From: an uncultured Ileibacterium sp.
GTDB taxonomy: Bacteria; Bacillota; Clostridia; Peptostreptococcales; Anaerovoracaceae
Direction: 5' to 3'
Assembly: GCA_902488835.1 (NCBI GenBank)
Contig: CABTXQ010000031.1
Span: 1-14,218, forward strand
DNA: 14,218 nt
A program made the translations under genes and the position numbers. Shown in pieces: positions 4,790-13,586 of this stretch (position 1 is its first letter; every line of letters starts with the position of its first letter). The notes under the pieces were generated by a model, which saw nothing but the letters and a program-made list of their open reading frames with translations, was not told the DNA's origin and searched no databases.

Positions 4790-7531
4790 TTGAAAGAGAA
4801 AATTGATGATTTTCGTCCATATATTGAACCGTTCGAAAAAGTTTTAGATATAGAAGAAACAACAGAAGAAGGGTTAGATGAAATTTCTACCGAAGAAAGA
4901 CTTGCCAAATTCGGAAGAAATAAATTGGAAGAGCCTAAGAAAAAAAGCACCATATCAAGATTCATAGATCAGATTAAAGACCCTATGATAATTGTTCTTT
5001 TGATTGCTGCAATACTTTCATTTGCTACGTCTATTTACCAGAAAGAATCTCCCGCCGATGTATTTATTATACTCTTTGTTGTAATTTTGAATTCAGTTCT
5101 TGGAGTCGTTCAGGAAAACAAGGCAGAAGAAGCAATTGAAGCTCTTAAGAAGATGACAGCTGCAACCTCAAAGGTAAGGAGATCCGGCGTAACTATAACA
5201 ATAAAAAGTGAAGACCTTGTTCCAGGAGATATTGTTTTGCTTGAAGCAGGTGATGCCGTTCCTGCAGACGGAAGAATTATAGATTCCGCTTCACTCAAGA
5301 TAGAAGAAAGTGCACTTACAGGAGAATCAGTTCCTGTCACAAAAGATATCCAAGCCTTGGAGATTAAGGATGGGGAGAAAGATATTTCCCTTGGAGACAG
5401 GAAAAACATGGTATACATGGGAAGTACCGTAGTATATGGGCGTGGAGCAGTCGTAATAACGGCAACCGGAATGAATACTGAGATGGGGAAGATTGCAAAT
5501 GCAATATCGGAAACCAAAGAAGAACTGACTCCTCTTCAGAAAAAGCTTTCTCAGCTCAGCAAAATTCTTACAATTGCAATTGGTGCAATCTGTATATTGG
5601 TGTTTGCACTTGGCATTATTGAAGCAAAAACAATAAATGCCGATGTTATGATTGACACTTTCATGCTGGCAATTTCCCTTGCTGTTGCTGCAATTCCTGA
5701 AGGGCTTGTAGCTGTAGTAACAATTGTTCTTTCTATAGGCGTAACGAAGATGTCAAAAAGAAATGCTGTCATAAGGAAGATCACAGCTGTTGAAACTCTA
5801 GGTTGTGCACAGGTTATCTGTTCTGATAAGACGGGAACACTCACACAGAACAAGATGACTGTTGTTGATCATTATACACCGGACAAGAATCTTCTTGCAG
5901 CGGGAATGGCACTAGCTTCAGATGCAGAAGAAATAAGACATGGAAGAAAAAATTCAGATATCGAAATAATAGGAGAACCGACAGAGGCAGCACTTGTCAA
6001 ATATGCGAGCTTGCATGACTTAAGTAAAGAAGATCTAAAGAAGCGATACCCGAGAACGGGAGAAGCACCATTTGATTCCGGAAGAAAGATGATGTCGACT
6101 GTTCATAATAATAAATTAAAAGCTGCCATTATTGATAATGATACAGTAATTTCTAAAGTTATCTCTAAGGCGAATTTTATTCAGTTTACAAAAGGTGCTC
6201 CTGATGTCGTTATGAACCACTGTACAAAAATATTAACTGCCGGAGGCATAGTAGAACTGGATAATAACCTGAAAGCGAGCATAAATGCTGCAAATGCCGA
6301 TATGGCAGGAAAAGCTCTTCGCGTTCTTTCTCTTGCAGTTAGATTTTACGATGAAGAACCGACTAATTATGATGACAAAGAGCTTGAACACGATTTGATA
6401 TTTGTAGGACTTACGGGAATGATTGATCCCGTTAGACCTGAAGTTATGGCGGCGGTAAAGGAATGTAGAGAAGCCGGCATTAGACCTATAATGATAACGG
6501 GAGATCAGATAGATACTGCCATTGCAATAGCGAAAGAGCTTCACATAATTGAGAATGAGAGTGAAGCAATAATAGGAGCAAGGATCGACGACATGACCGA
6601 TGAGGAGCTCACAGCAAATATAGGAACATATTCTGTATATGCGAGAGTTCAACCAGAACACAAGGTTAGAATAGTTAAGGCTTGGCAGGCCAATAAGATG
6701 GTTACTGCGATGACTGGAGACGGTGTAAATGATGCACCGGCAATAAAGACTGCAGACATTGGAATAGGTATGGGAATTACCGGAACAGATGTAACTAAGA
6801 ATGTTGCAGACATGATACTTGCTGATGATAATTTTGCAACTATTGTACATGCAGTTGAAGAGGGACGAAGAGTATATGCAAATATAAGAAAGGCGATACA
6901 ATTCCTTCTGGCATCAAACATAAGTGAAGTATTGGCGATTCTTATAGCTACTCTTTTGAGCTTTACCATATTAAAACCTGCACATATCCTCTGGATCAAT
7001 CTTATTACGGATTCATTGCCTGCACTTGCACTTGGACTTGAGGCAGGAGAAAAGGATTCTATGAAAAAAAGACCAAGGCGTTCGGATGAAAGTGTGTTTT
7101 CAGGTGGACTTGCAACTGACACCATATATCAGGGAATATTTATAACAATTCTTATTTTAAGTGCATATTTCTTAGGACATTATATGGAAACGGGAGTTTT
7201 TGAGATAACGGAGAGTAGACACGGAATAACAATGGCATTTCTCACTATGTCAATGTGTGAGATATTTCATTCATTTAATCTCCGGTCTAGGGTTAATTCA
7301 ATTTTTACCATCAAAAAGCAGAATGTTTGGCTACTGATGTCTGCAGGGATCGCTCTTCTTCTCACAACACTTGTAATCTCTGTTGGACCATTTGCAAGAT
7401 TATTTGATTTTACAGAGATATCAATAAGGGAATATTCGGCAGCACTAATTCTTGCATTTATGATTATTCCGCTTGTTGAGATTGCAAAGACAATAAAAAG
7501 AAAGATGGGGCATATGGAGGATCAAATTTAA
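4790..7531 (+). CDS. Type II calcium-transporting P-type ATPase
   Basis: A 913-residue cation pump that couples ATP hydrolysis to ion export across the cytoplasmic membrane. Domain order is complete: N-terminal cation-ATPase domain (about 1-75), actuator TGES (177-180), M4 PEGL (303-306), phosphorylation motif DKTGT with D346, nucleotide-binding domain with KGAP, hinge TGDGVND (642-648), then the C-terminal helices. Ion ligands by comparison with SERCA: E304 in M4, N710 and E713 in M5 (SNISE), and N737, T740 and D741 in M6 (NLITD), so site II looks intact. The M8 position matching SERCA E908 appears to be S821 (TMSMCEIFHS), so site I may be altered. The start is TTG with a good SD; no leaderless alternative fits. 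It opens an eight-gene operon. Ca2+ is the likeliest ion; Mn2+, or a mixed Ca2+/Mn2+ specificity, is possible. Confidence 0.93.
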   Translation: MKEKIDDFRPYIEPFEKVLDIEETTEEGLDEISTEERLAKFGRNKLEEPKKKSTISRFIDQIKDPMIIVLLIAAILSFATSIYQKESPADVFIILFVVILNSVLGVVQENKAEEAIEALKKMTAATSKVRRSGVTITIKSEDLVPGDIVLLEAGDAVPADGRIIDSASLKIEESALTGESVPVTKDIQALEIKDGEKDISLGDRKNMVYMGSTVVYGRGAVVITATGMNTEMGKIANAISETKEELTPLQKKLSQLSKILTIAIGAICILVFALGIIEAKTINADVMIDTFMLAISLAVAAIPEGLVAVVTIVLSIGVTKMSKRNAVIRKITAVETLGCAQVICSDKTGTLTQNKMTVVDHYTPDKNLLAAGMALASDAEEIRHGRKNSDIEIIGEPTEAALVKYASLHDLSKEDLKKRYPRTGEAPFDSGRKMMSTVHNNKLKAAIIDNDTVISKVISKANFIQFTKGAPDVVMNHCTKILTAGGIVELDNNLKASINAANADMAGKALRVLSLAVRFYDEEPTNYDDKELEHDLIFVGLTGMIDPVRPEVMAAVKECREAGIRPIMITGDQIDTAIAIAKELHIIENESEAIIGARIDDMTDEELTANIGTYSVYARVQPEHKVRIVKAWQANKMVTAMTGDGVNDAPAIKTADIGIGMGITGTDVTKNVADMILADDNFATIVHAVEEGRRVYANIRKAIQFLLASNISEVLAILIATLLSFTILKPAHILWINLITDSLPALALGLEAGEKDSMKKRPRRSDESVFSGGLATDTIYQGIFITILILSAYFLGHYMETGVFEITESRHGITMAFLTMSMCEIFHSFNLRSRVNSIFTIKKQNVWLLMSAGIALLLTTLVISVGPFARLFDFTEISIREYSAALILAFMIIPLVEIAKTIKRKMGHMEDQI

Positions 7532-7543
7532 TCTATATAGAAT

Positions 7544-8935
7544 ATGAGTAATGTTTCGAATGAAGTAAAAGAAAATAAAATGGGTACCGCACCTGTACAT
7601 GGACTTCTAATAAAAATGGCATTGCCCATGATGATTTCCATGTTTGTGCAGTCGCTTTATAATGTTATCGATAGCATTTTTGTTTCTAGAATTGGAGAAG
7701 ATGCTCTTTCGGCAGTATCGATGACATTCCCGATTCAGATGCTTATGATTTCGACAGCACTCGGTACTGCTATAGGTATGAGTGCTTTACTTTCAAGATT
7801 TCTTGGAGCTAAGGATTTTGAAAGAGTAAATAGCGTTGCACAAAATGGTCTTTTCCTCGCCTTTGTAAGCTATATAGTTTTTTTCATAATAAGCTTCGGG
7901 GCGGAGAGATTCATGGCCTTTCAAATAGATGACCGTAATATTATTGAACTCGGATCGTCATATTTGACCATAGTAACGAGATTCTCTTTGTTCGTATTCG
8001 TTCAGATAATGTTCGAAAGATTTCTTCAGGGTACAGGAAAAACACTTTACATACTATTCACGCAGGCGACGGGAGCTATAACAAATATTATACTTGACCC
8101 AATTCTCATCTTCGGGCTTCTTGGAGCACCGAGGCTTGGAGTAAGAGGAGCAGCCTATGCAACTGTTTTAGGTCAGTTTGTTGGTGTCATTGTTGGATTC
8201 TTTCTAAATTATTACAAAAATAAAGATGTAAATTTCAGAAAAAGGGGCTTTAGACCTGATATATCTGAGATTAAAGAAATTTATAAGATTGGCGTGCCGA
8301 CAATAGTAATGCAGTCTATCGGGTCCGTGATGATATTTTGCATTAATTTAATACTTGCAGGATTCGGTTCAACTGCTGTAGCGACATTCGGGATATATTT
8401 CAAGCTTCAGAGCTTTGTGTTCATGCCTGTATTCGGATTCAATAACGCAATTGTACCTATCGTAGCATACAATTATGGAGCTCGTAGACCTGACAGAATG
8501 AGAAAGGTCATGGAAATAAGTATGAGATACGGTATAGGCATGATGCTTGCCGGCTCACTACTTTTCTTTATAATTCCGGAAGTACTTCTTGGCATGTTTA
8601 AGCCTTCAGAGCAAATGCTTAACATAGGAGTTCCGATGCTTAGGATAATAGCGATTAATTTCCCATTTGCAGGATATGCCATTACGAGGGCAGGAATATT
8701 TCAGGCACTGGGGAAGAGCATTTACAGCATGTACATGTCTATTGCAAGGCAGCTCCTCGTTATAGTTCCTGTAGCCTATCTATTATCATTTATCGGAGAT
8801 GTTACAGCTATATGGTGGGCATTCCCGATATCTGAGGTTGTTGGATTTACAATGTCTATATTGTTTACAAGGAAAATTAAGAGAGAGATAATAAGTCCTA
8901 TGGAGAATCAGGATATTATTAAAATTATAGGATAA
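7544..8935 (+). CDS. MATE family efflux transporter
   Basis: A 463-residue polytopic protein of the multidrug and toxic compound extrusion family, which exports cationic drugs or metabolites using Na+ or H+ gradients. The N-terminal hallmark is clear: PVHGLLIKMALPMMISMF (about residues 18-35), then LYNVIDSIFVSRIGEDALSA. A matching motif opens the second half (KIGVPTIVMQSIGSVM), reflecting the two six-helix bundles. Length is typical (450-470). The start at 7544 lies 12 nt after the ATPase stop but has no Shine-Dalgarno site in range (the nearest GGAGG is 23 nt away); the alternative ATG at codon 13 is no better. Translation may depend on coupling to the ATPase. The substrate cannot be inferred. 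Confidence 0.93.
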   Translation: MSNVSNEVKENKMGTAPVHGLLIKMALPMMISMFVQSLYNVIDSIFVSRIGEDALSAVSMTFPIQMLMISTALGTAIGMSALLSRFLGAKDFERVNSVAQNGLFLAFVSYIVFFIISFGAERFMAFQIDDRNIIELGSSYLTIVTRFSLFVFVQIMFERFLQGTGKTLYILFTQATGAITNIILDPILIFGLLGAPRLGVRGAAYATVLGQFVGVIVGFFLNYYKNKDVNFRKRGFRPDISEIKEIYKIGVPTIVMQSIGSVMIFCINLILAGFGSTAVATFGIYFKLQSFVFMPVFGFNNAIVPIVAYNYGARRPDRMRKVMEISMRYGIGMMLAGSLLFFIIPEVLLGMFKPSEQMLNIGVPMLRIIAINFPFAGYAITRAGIFQALGKSIYSMYMSIARQLLVIVPVAYLLSFIGDVTAIWWAFPISEVVGFTMSILFTRKIKREIISPMENQDIIKIIG

Positions 8936-8938
8936 TAT

Positions 8939-9514
8939 ATGGATAAGAAAAAAATAGAGAGAAAAATATTAAGAGAAAAATATAAAGAATTAAGCAGCTC
9001 ATACAAAGACCTTGCAAGTGCTGAAATAGCGAGAGCAATATTTAGTATGCGATGGTATGAGGAGGCTAAAACGATATTTTGCTATATGAGCATGGAAAGT
9101 GAAGTTGGCACAGAAAAAATAATAGATGGTGCGGCTAAGGATGGAAAGAAAATTTGTATTCCAAAATGTCTTGGAAATGGTATTATGGAAAGCAGATTAT
9201 ATCTATATAAGGATGAAATTTATCCATTGGAAATCGGAACATGGGGGATAAGGGAGCCATTAGCTGAAAGCCCTTTAGTTGAACCTGAAGAAATCGACCT
9301 TGCAATAATCCCATGTCTTACCTGTGATAAAGAAGGTAATAGGCTTGGTCATGGAGCAGGATATTATGACAGATTCTTTTCAAATGAAAAAGGACTGAAA
9401 GCATCAAAAGTGTGCATTTGCTTTTCGCAAATTATGGCAAATCATGTATATACAGATAAACACGATGTAAAGATGAATGCTGTTGTAACGGAGGAGAACA
9501 CATATTATGAATGA
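8939..9514 (+). CDS. 5-formyltetrahydrofolate cyclo-ligase
   Basis: A 191-residue cytoplasmic enzyme (EC 6.3.3.2) that uses ATP to turn 5-formyltetrahydrofolate into 5,10-methenyltetrahydrofolate, returning this storage form to one-carbon metabolism. Evidence: the basic N-terminus with KKIERKILREKYKEL for phosphate binding, SMESEVGTEKII (substrate region), GTWGIREP, and the signature GHGAGYYDRFF (137-147). Length matches the family (180-200). It starts 3 nt after the MATE stop with only a weak AGGA (8929-8932) at proper spacing, and its end overlaps trpS by 8 nt. The B. subtilis counterpart is YqgN; no firm symbol is used. Confidence 0.93.
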   Translation: MDKKKIERKILREKYKELSSSYKDLASAEIARAIFSMRWYEEAKTIFCYMSMESEVGTEKIIDGAAKDGKKICIPKCLGNGIMESRLYLYKDEIYPLEIGTWGIREPLAESPLVEPEEIDLAIIPCLTCDKEGNRLGHGAGYYDRFFSNEKGLKASKVCICFSQIMANHVYTDKHDVKMNAVVTEENTYYE

Positions 9515-10577
9515 GAAAAATAAGAAGATAATGCTTACGGGAGATAGACCCACCGGGAAGCTCCACCTTGGACATTATGTAGGTTCAATAAAGCAGCGTC
9601 TTGAGATACAGAACTCAGGTGAAATGGATGAAGTTTTTATAATGCTTGCAGATGCGCAGGCATTAACAGATAATTTTGATAACCCGGAAAAAATCGTATC
9701 AAGTGTCATAGAGTGTACACTCGACTATCTTGCATGCGGTATAGATCCCAAGAAGGCACATATATTTATTCAGTCAGAAATACCGGAACTCCATGAGCTT
9801 ACCGTTTATTACATGAATCTGGTAACTGTAGCAAGAGTACAGAGAAATCCTACAGTAAAAAGTGAAATAAAGATGCGTGGATTTAATAATAATATTCCGG
9901 TAGGCTTCTTTACATATCCTATAAGCCAGGCATCAGACATAACCGCATTTAAGTCAACTATTGTCCCTGTAGGAGAAGATCAGGAGCCTATGCTTGAACA
10001 GACGAGAGAAATCGTAAGGAGCTTCAATCGTACGTATAACTGTAATGTTCTTGTTGAACCGGAGATCTATCTTCCGCCAAACGGTGCTTGCCTTAGACTC
10101 CCTGGCATCGATGGGCATGCAAAGATGAGTAAATCACTCGGCAATGCTATTTATTTGAGTGATAGTCCTAAAGAACTCAAGACAAAGGTAATGAGTATGT
10201 ATACTGACCCTGATCACATAAGAGTAGAGGATCCGGGAAAAATCGAAGGAAATATTGTCTTCACCTATCTTGATGCTTTTAGCAATGAAGAAGATTTTGC
10301 AAAATATCTTCCGAAGTATAAGAATTTGGATGAGCTAAAAGCACATTACCAAAGAGGTGGTCTTGGAGATGTAAAGGTTAAGAAATTCCTTCTAAATGTT
10401 CTGGAAGAGATGCTCGCCCCTATAAGGGAGAGGAGAGCTTACTACGAAGAACATAAGGAAGAGGTCGTAAAAATACTTGAAGATGGAACAAATGCTGCAA
10501 GGAATGTGGCAAAAGAGACACTAAAAGAAGTTAAGCAGGCAATGAAGATAGATTATTTTGAAGAATGGAGCAAATAG
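9507..10577 (+). CDS. trpS: Tryptophanyl-tRNA synthetase
   Basis: A 356-residue class I aminoacyl-tRNA synthetase (EC 6.1.1.2) charging tRNA-Trp. The class I HIGH motif appears as HLGH (20-23) after TGDRPTGKL, and the KMSKS loop is exact (206-210). The stretch VPVGEDQEPMLEQTREI and the long C-terminal helical region fit the TrpRS form common in Clostridia, slightly longer than the roughly 330-residue bacterial norm. The start overlaps the upstream gene by 8 nt; a GGAGGA (9490-9495) lies 11 nt before it, a rather long spacing. No T-box or trp leader precedes it, so its expression seems to follow the operon rather than tRNA charging, unless an internal promoter exists. Confidence 0.96.
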   Translation: MNEKNKKIMLTGDRPTGKLHLGHYVGSIKQRLEIQNSGEMDEVFIMLADAQALTDNFDNPEKIVSSVIECTLDYLACGIDPKKAHIFIQSEIPELHELTVYYMNLVTVARVQRNPTVKSEIKMRGFNNNIPVGFFTYPISQASDITAFKSTIVPVGEDQEPMLEQTREIVRSFNRTYNCNVLVEPEIYLPPNGACLRLPGIDGHAKMSKSLGNAIYLSDSPKELKTKVMSMYTDPDHIRVEDPGKIEGNIVFTYLDAFSNEEDFAKYLPKYKNLDELKAHYQRGGLGDVKVKKFLLNVLEEMLAPIRERRAYYEEHKEEVVKILEDGTNAARNVAKETLKEVKQAMKIDYFEEWSK

Positions 10578-10587
10578 CTGATTTGAT

Positions 10588-11895
10588 ATGATTAAAAGAC
10601 TTTATGAAAGTGTATATTTCAAGGCAATGATGGTGTTTGTCACAGGCGGTTTTCTCCTTATGCTGATTAATAATCTGATTAAAACAGCAGATGCCGGAGA
10701 TGTAATCAAAAAGATAAATTCCGCAATGACGCCTATATATATTGGCATAGTTATTGCTTTCCTTTTGTGCCCTATTTACAACAGGATAGTAGGTAAGTCA
10801 TACAGAGTGATAAACAAGATGACTTTCTCAAAACATGAAGGTATGGAGGCTGCAGAAGAAGTCAAGAAAGCCTTGCGAAAAGGTAACAGAATACTTATTG
10901 CATCTAGGATAATTGGAACAATTATATGCTTTGCCATACTGATCCTATTTATTGCTTTTATCGGTTACTTTGTTGTACCGGAACTATTCAACAGCATAGT
11001 TAACGTAATGTATAAGATCCCGTCCGGAATGACGAATTTGAGAGAATGGTCACACCTGCATCTCACAAAATATCCGTCGATAGTCAAGCAGATCGATGCG
11101 TTTACAAATAACGGAACCACGGGGATCATCACTTGGATTCAGACAAACATTCTTAACGTTAGAGATGTTGGAAATTTAGCAACTCAAATATCTAATGGAG
11201 TTTTCCATGCATTAAAAACCGGTATGAATATCGTTGTAGGGATGCTGATAGCAATGTATCTACTCAATTTCAAGGATAGGATATTTGCCATTGGAAGAAA
11301 ATTTATAGCAGCAACATGCTCAGAGAAAAGAGCAAGAGGGATATTTCAGTTTGCATACATAATAAACAATACTTTTATTAGCTATATAGTTGGAAGAATA
11401 ATAGACGGACTGATAATAGGAATAATAACATTTATCGTCATGTCCATATTTGGAATACCGCTACCTATACTTTGCAGCGTAATAGTTGGTATAACGAATA
11501 TAATTCCGTTCTTCGGACCGTTCATAGGAGCCATACCTTCTGCACTCCTCATAATGCTCGAGAGTCCTATCCACGCTGTATATTTCTTGATATTTGATTT
11601 AATAATTCAGCAAATTGACGGGAATATTATTGGACCTAAGGTTGTGGGAACTGCGATAGGAATGAACAGTTTCTGGGTGCTTATAGCCGTAATTGTCGGA
11701 GGCGGATTGTTCGGATTCCTTGGAATGGCGCTTGGAGTACCTATATTTGCGGTAATATATCAATATATCAATATGGCGGTTACAAAGCGACTTGAATCAA
11801 AAGACAAGGCGATTTTCTCAGACGACTATTATTATCTTGAAGCATATAACCTAAGTGCAAACAAGATTTTGGAGAAAAAAAGTGATAAAGAATAA
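10588..11895 (+). CDS. AI-2E family membrane protein
   Basis: A 435-residue polytopic protein of the AI-2E transporter family (TqsA/PerM/YtvI type). Two N-terminal helices (about residues 12-28 and 48-66) lead to a long linker, then a helix near 105-130, and a C-terminal block of helices with the family landmarks VGRIIDGLIIG, NIIPFFGPFIGAIPS and QQIDGNIIGPKVVG, ending in LGMALGVPIFAVIYQY. Members have been linked to autoinducer-2 export and, in other bacteria, Na+/H+ antiport; the function here is unknown. It begins 10 nt after trpS with no visible SD (TTTGATATG context). Its last 14 nt overlap murB, whose SD sits inside this gene. Confidence 0.9.
   Translation: MIKRLYESVYFKAMMVFVTGGFLLMLINNLIKTADAGDVIKKINSAMTPIYIGIVIAFLLCPIYNRIVGKSYRVINKMTFSKHEGMEAAEEVKKALRKGNRILIASRIIGTIICFAILILFIAFIGYFVVPELFNSIVNVMYKIPSGMTNLREWSHLHLTKYPSIVKQIDAFTNNGTTGIITWIQTNILNVRDVGNLATQISNGVFHALKTGMNIVVGMLIAMYLLNFKDRIFAIGRKFIAATCSEKRARGIFQFAYIINNTFISYIVGRIIDGLIIGIITFIVMSIFGIPLPILCSVIVGITNIIPFFGPFIGAIPSALLIMLESPIHAVYFLIFDLIIQQIDGNIIGPKVVGTAIGMNSFWVLIAVIVGGGLFGFLGMALGVPIFAVIYQYINMAVTKRLESKDKAIFSDDYYYLEAYNLSANKILEKKSDKE
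11871..11875 (+). promoter_or_regulatory. Shine-Dalgarno site of murB
   Basis: GGAGA; its GGAG core ends 7 nt before GTG 11882, inside the AI-2E gene. It decides the start over the earlier in-frame GTG at 11855, which lacks an SD. Confidence 0.65.
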
Positions 11896-12799
11896 CATAT
11901 ATGGAAAAATCATTGAACTTGGATTTGACTCGAAAGATGTCTCTCTTGACGAGCCCATGAAAAAACATACGTCATTCAACGTCGGAGGTCCTGCTTCTTT
12001 ATTTGTAAGATGTAGGGATAAAGAAAAATTAGCCGTTATTTTGAGATGGATAAGTAAAGAAAAAATTAAGCATATGCTTATAGGTAACGGCTCAAATCTA
12101 CTTTTTACAGACGAAGGATATGATGGAATCATAATAAAGCTTAATGGAGATTTTGAAAGAATAGAGATAAATGAAGCTAGAGAAATTGTTGCAGGATCAG
12201 CAGCATTGCTCTCAAGGGTAAGTAATTTTGCCTGCATTAATGCGCTTAAAGGAATGGAGTTTGCTTCAGGAATACCCGGTAGCATTGGTGGCGCCGTATT
12301 TATGAATGCAGGAGCATATGGCGGAGAAATGAAAGATATCGTTAAAGAGGTCACCTTGATGAGCGAAGACGGACAAAGAACACGAACTCTTTCGTCCAAA
12401 GATTTAGACTTTTCATATAGAAACAGTTCAATTCAGAAAAATAACGAAATAGTTTTATCTGTGATTTTGAAACTTGAGCCTGGGGAAGAAAGCATCATAA
12501 GGTCAAGGATGGAGGAATTGTCGAAAAAAAGAAGAGAAAAGCAACCCGTCAATCTTCCAAGTGCAGGGAGTTTTTTCAAAAGACCTGCTAATGGATATGC
12601 AGCAAAATTAATTGAAGACGCCGGACTGAAGGGATACACTGTTGGCGGAGCTTCGGTATCTCTTAAGCACTCAGGATTTGTAGTTAATAACGGCGGAGCA
12701 ACATTTAAGGATATAATGGCACTAATGGAACATGTTCAGACTGAAGTTAATCAAAAATTTGGGATCATGCTTGAACCGGAGGTAAGGATAGTCAAATAA
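11882..12799 (+). CDS. murB: UDP-N-acetylenolpyruvoylglucosamine reductase
   Basis: A 305-residue FAD enzyme (EC 1.3.1.98) that reduces UDP-GlcNAc-enolpyruvate to UDP-MurNAc with NADPH, the second committed step of peptidoglycan precursor synthesis in the cytoplasm. The FAD domain shows KKHTSFNVGGPA (27-38), GNGSNLLF and IPGSIGGAVFMNAGAYG (131-147). The C-terminal domain has SAGSFFKRP with the proton-donor serine S230, GYTVGGASVSLKHSGFVVN, and the terminal LEPEVRIVK with E300 as the likely second acid. Length and lack of the extra substrate loop mark it as type II, usual in Firmicutes. The start is GTG 11882, chosen by its SD, and overlaps the AI-2E gene by 14 nt. It is followed 7 nt later by the PHP gene. 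Confidence 0.96.
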   Translation: MIKNNIYGKIIELGFDSKDVSLDEPMKKHTSFNVGGPASLFVRCRDKEKLAVILRWISKEKIKHMLIGNGSNLLFTDEGYDGIIIKLNGDFERIEINEAREIVAGSAALLSRVSNFACINALKGMEFASGIPGSIGGAVFMNAGAYGGEMKDIVKEVTLMSEDGQRTRTLSSKDLDFSYRNSSIQKNNEIVLSVILKLEPGEESIIRSRMEELSKKRREKQPVNLPSAGSFFKRPANGYAAKLIEDAGLKGYTVGGASVSLKHSGFVVNNGGATFKDIMALMEHVQTEVNQKFGIMLEPEVRIVK

Positions 12800-12806
12800 T
12801 TTTGAT

Positions 12807-13586
12807 ATGCACTCATTAAATGGTGAAAAAATAAGACTCATTGGAGATTATCATACTCATACCGTTTATTCATCGGGAGGATTATACCATCACGGCAAGG
12901 GAACGGTCTTTGAGAATGCAATGCAGGCAAAGTTGCTAGGCATCAGAGAAATAGCTATTACAGATCATGGTCCTGCACAAAGGTTCTACGGAATGAAGAT
13001 ATCCGAAATGAAAAGATGCAGGAATGATATTAATGAAGCAGAGAAGCTTATTTCCGGTATAAAAATTTACCTAAGTGTAGAAGCAAATATTGTTGATACA
13101 AGATCAGGAATTGATATTGAAGAAGAGCAGAAGGGTATATTTGATTATATTTCAGCAGGATATCATCATGGTTGCAAGAATAGCAGGACAATTAGCAATA
13201 TTGTATCTTATAGCAGGTGTATGCCTTCAGGAAGCTACGAGAGACTTCGAACTTATAATACCGATACGCTGGTGAGGGCAATTACGAGAAATGATATCAA
13301 GGTTTTGACGCATCCTTTAGATAAAGGTCCATTCAATGCAAAAGAAGTATTTAAGGCATGTGAAGCAAGCGGAACTCTAGTTGAAATAAACAATAGACAC
13401 GATAATTTATCAATAGATGACATATATGAAATTGCAAAATTTGACATTAGATTCATTGTTTCAAGTGATGCACATAAGCCTTCAGAAGTTGGAAAATGCG
13501 ATAAGGCAATTGCTAAGCTTATAAAATCCGGAATTGATATTTCAAGGATAGTAAATTTAGAAAAGGAGGAGACGAATTGGAAGTAA
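12807..13586 (+). CDS. PHP domain phosphoesterase
   Basis: A 259-residue PHP-fold protein, probably a metal-dependent cytoplasmic phosphoesterase (HisK/YcdX-like). All expected metal-ligand motifs are present in order: H16-T-H18, D53-H54, E92 (VEAN), H120 (AGYHHG), H169 (LTHP), and D221-A-H223 (SSDAH). The active site therefore looks complete. Histidinol-phosphatase activity is not supported by context, since no his genes are near. A PHP protein between murB and rapZ recurs in Clostridia, so a role tied to cell-wall or aminosugar metabolism is a reasonable guess but unproven. ATG 12807 lies 7 nt after murB, without an SD, in the same TTTGATATG context as the AI-2E gene. Its end overlaps rapZ by 10 nt. 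Confidence 0.88.
   Translation: MHSLNGEKIRLIGDYHTHTVYSSGGLYHHGKGTVFENAMQAKLLGIREIAITDHGPAQRFYGMKISEMKRCRNDINEAEKLISGIKIYLSVEANIVDTRSGIDIEEEQKGIFDYISAGYHHGCKNSRTISNIVSYSRCMPSGSYERLRTYNTDTLVRAITRNDIKVLTHPLDKGPFNAKEVFKACEASGTLVEINNRHDNLSIDDIYEIAKFDIRFIVSSDAHKPSEVGKCDKAIAKLIKSGIDISRIVNLEKEETNWK
13563..13569 (+). promoter_or_regulatory. Shine-Dalgarno site deciding the TTG start of rapZ
   Basis: AAGGAGG, 7 nt before TTG 13577, within the end of the PHP gene. The next in-frame ATG (13586) would be too far from it and would cut into the conserved first beta strand. Confidence 0.75.

Larger units (their letters stand above)
4752..4793 (+). other. Possible 13-codon leader ORF overlapping the ATPase start
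   Basis: ATG at 4752 opens a 13-residue frame, MKDIFYHGKGDIA, whose TGA (4791-4793) overlaps the TTG start of the ATPase (4790-4792) by 2 nt. The frame runs through the ATPase Shine-Dalgarno site. No good SD precedes its own ATG, so translation is uncertain. If translated it could couple to the ATPase. Confidence 0.25.

Noticed and set aside
6233..6901. A 222-codon open frame antisense to the Ca2+ ATPase
   Set aside because: Its composition (rich in Ser, Tyr, Cys, Ile and Asn) is what the reverse of this ATPase frame would give. No domain or SD is seen, and the sense gene is clearly coding throughout.
9400..9506. T-box leader for trpS
   Set aside because: The gene starts inside the preceding coding sequence; there is no non-coding leader to hold a T-box.
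11851..12399. A 182-codon frame antisense to murB, and similar antisense frames at 5110-5517 and 6649-7125
   Set aside because: They are shadows of strongly conserved sense genes, without recognisable domains or start signals.
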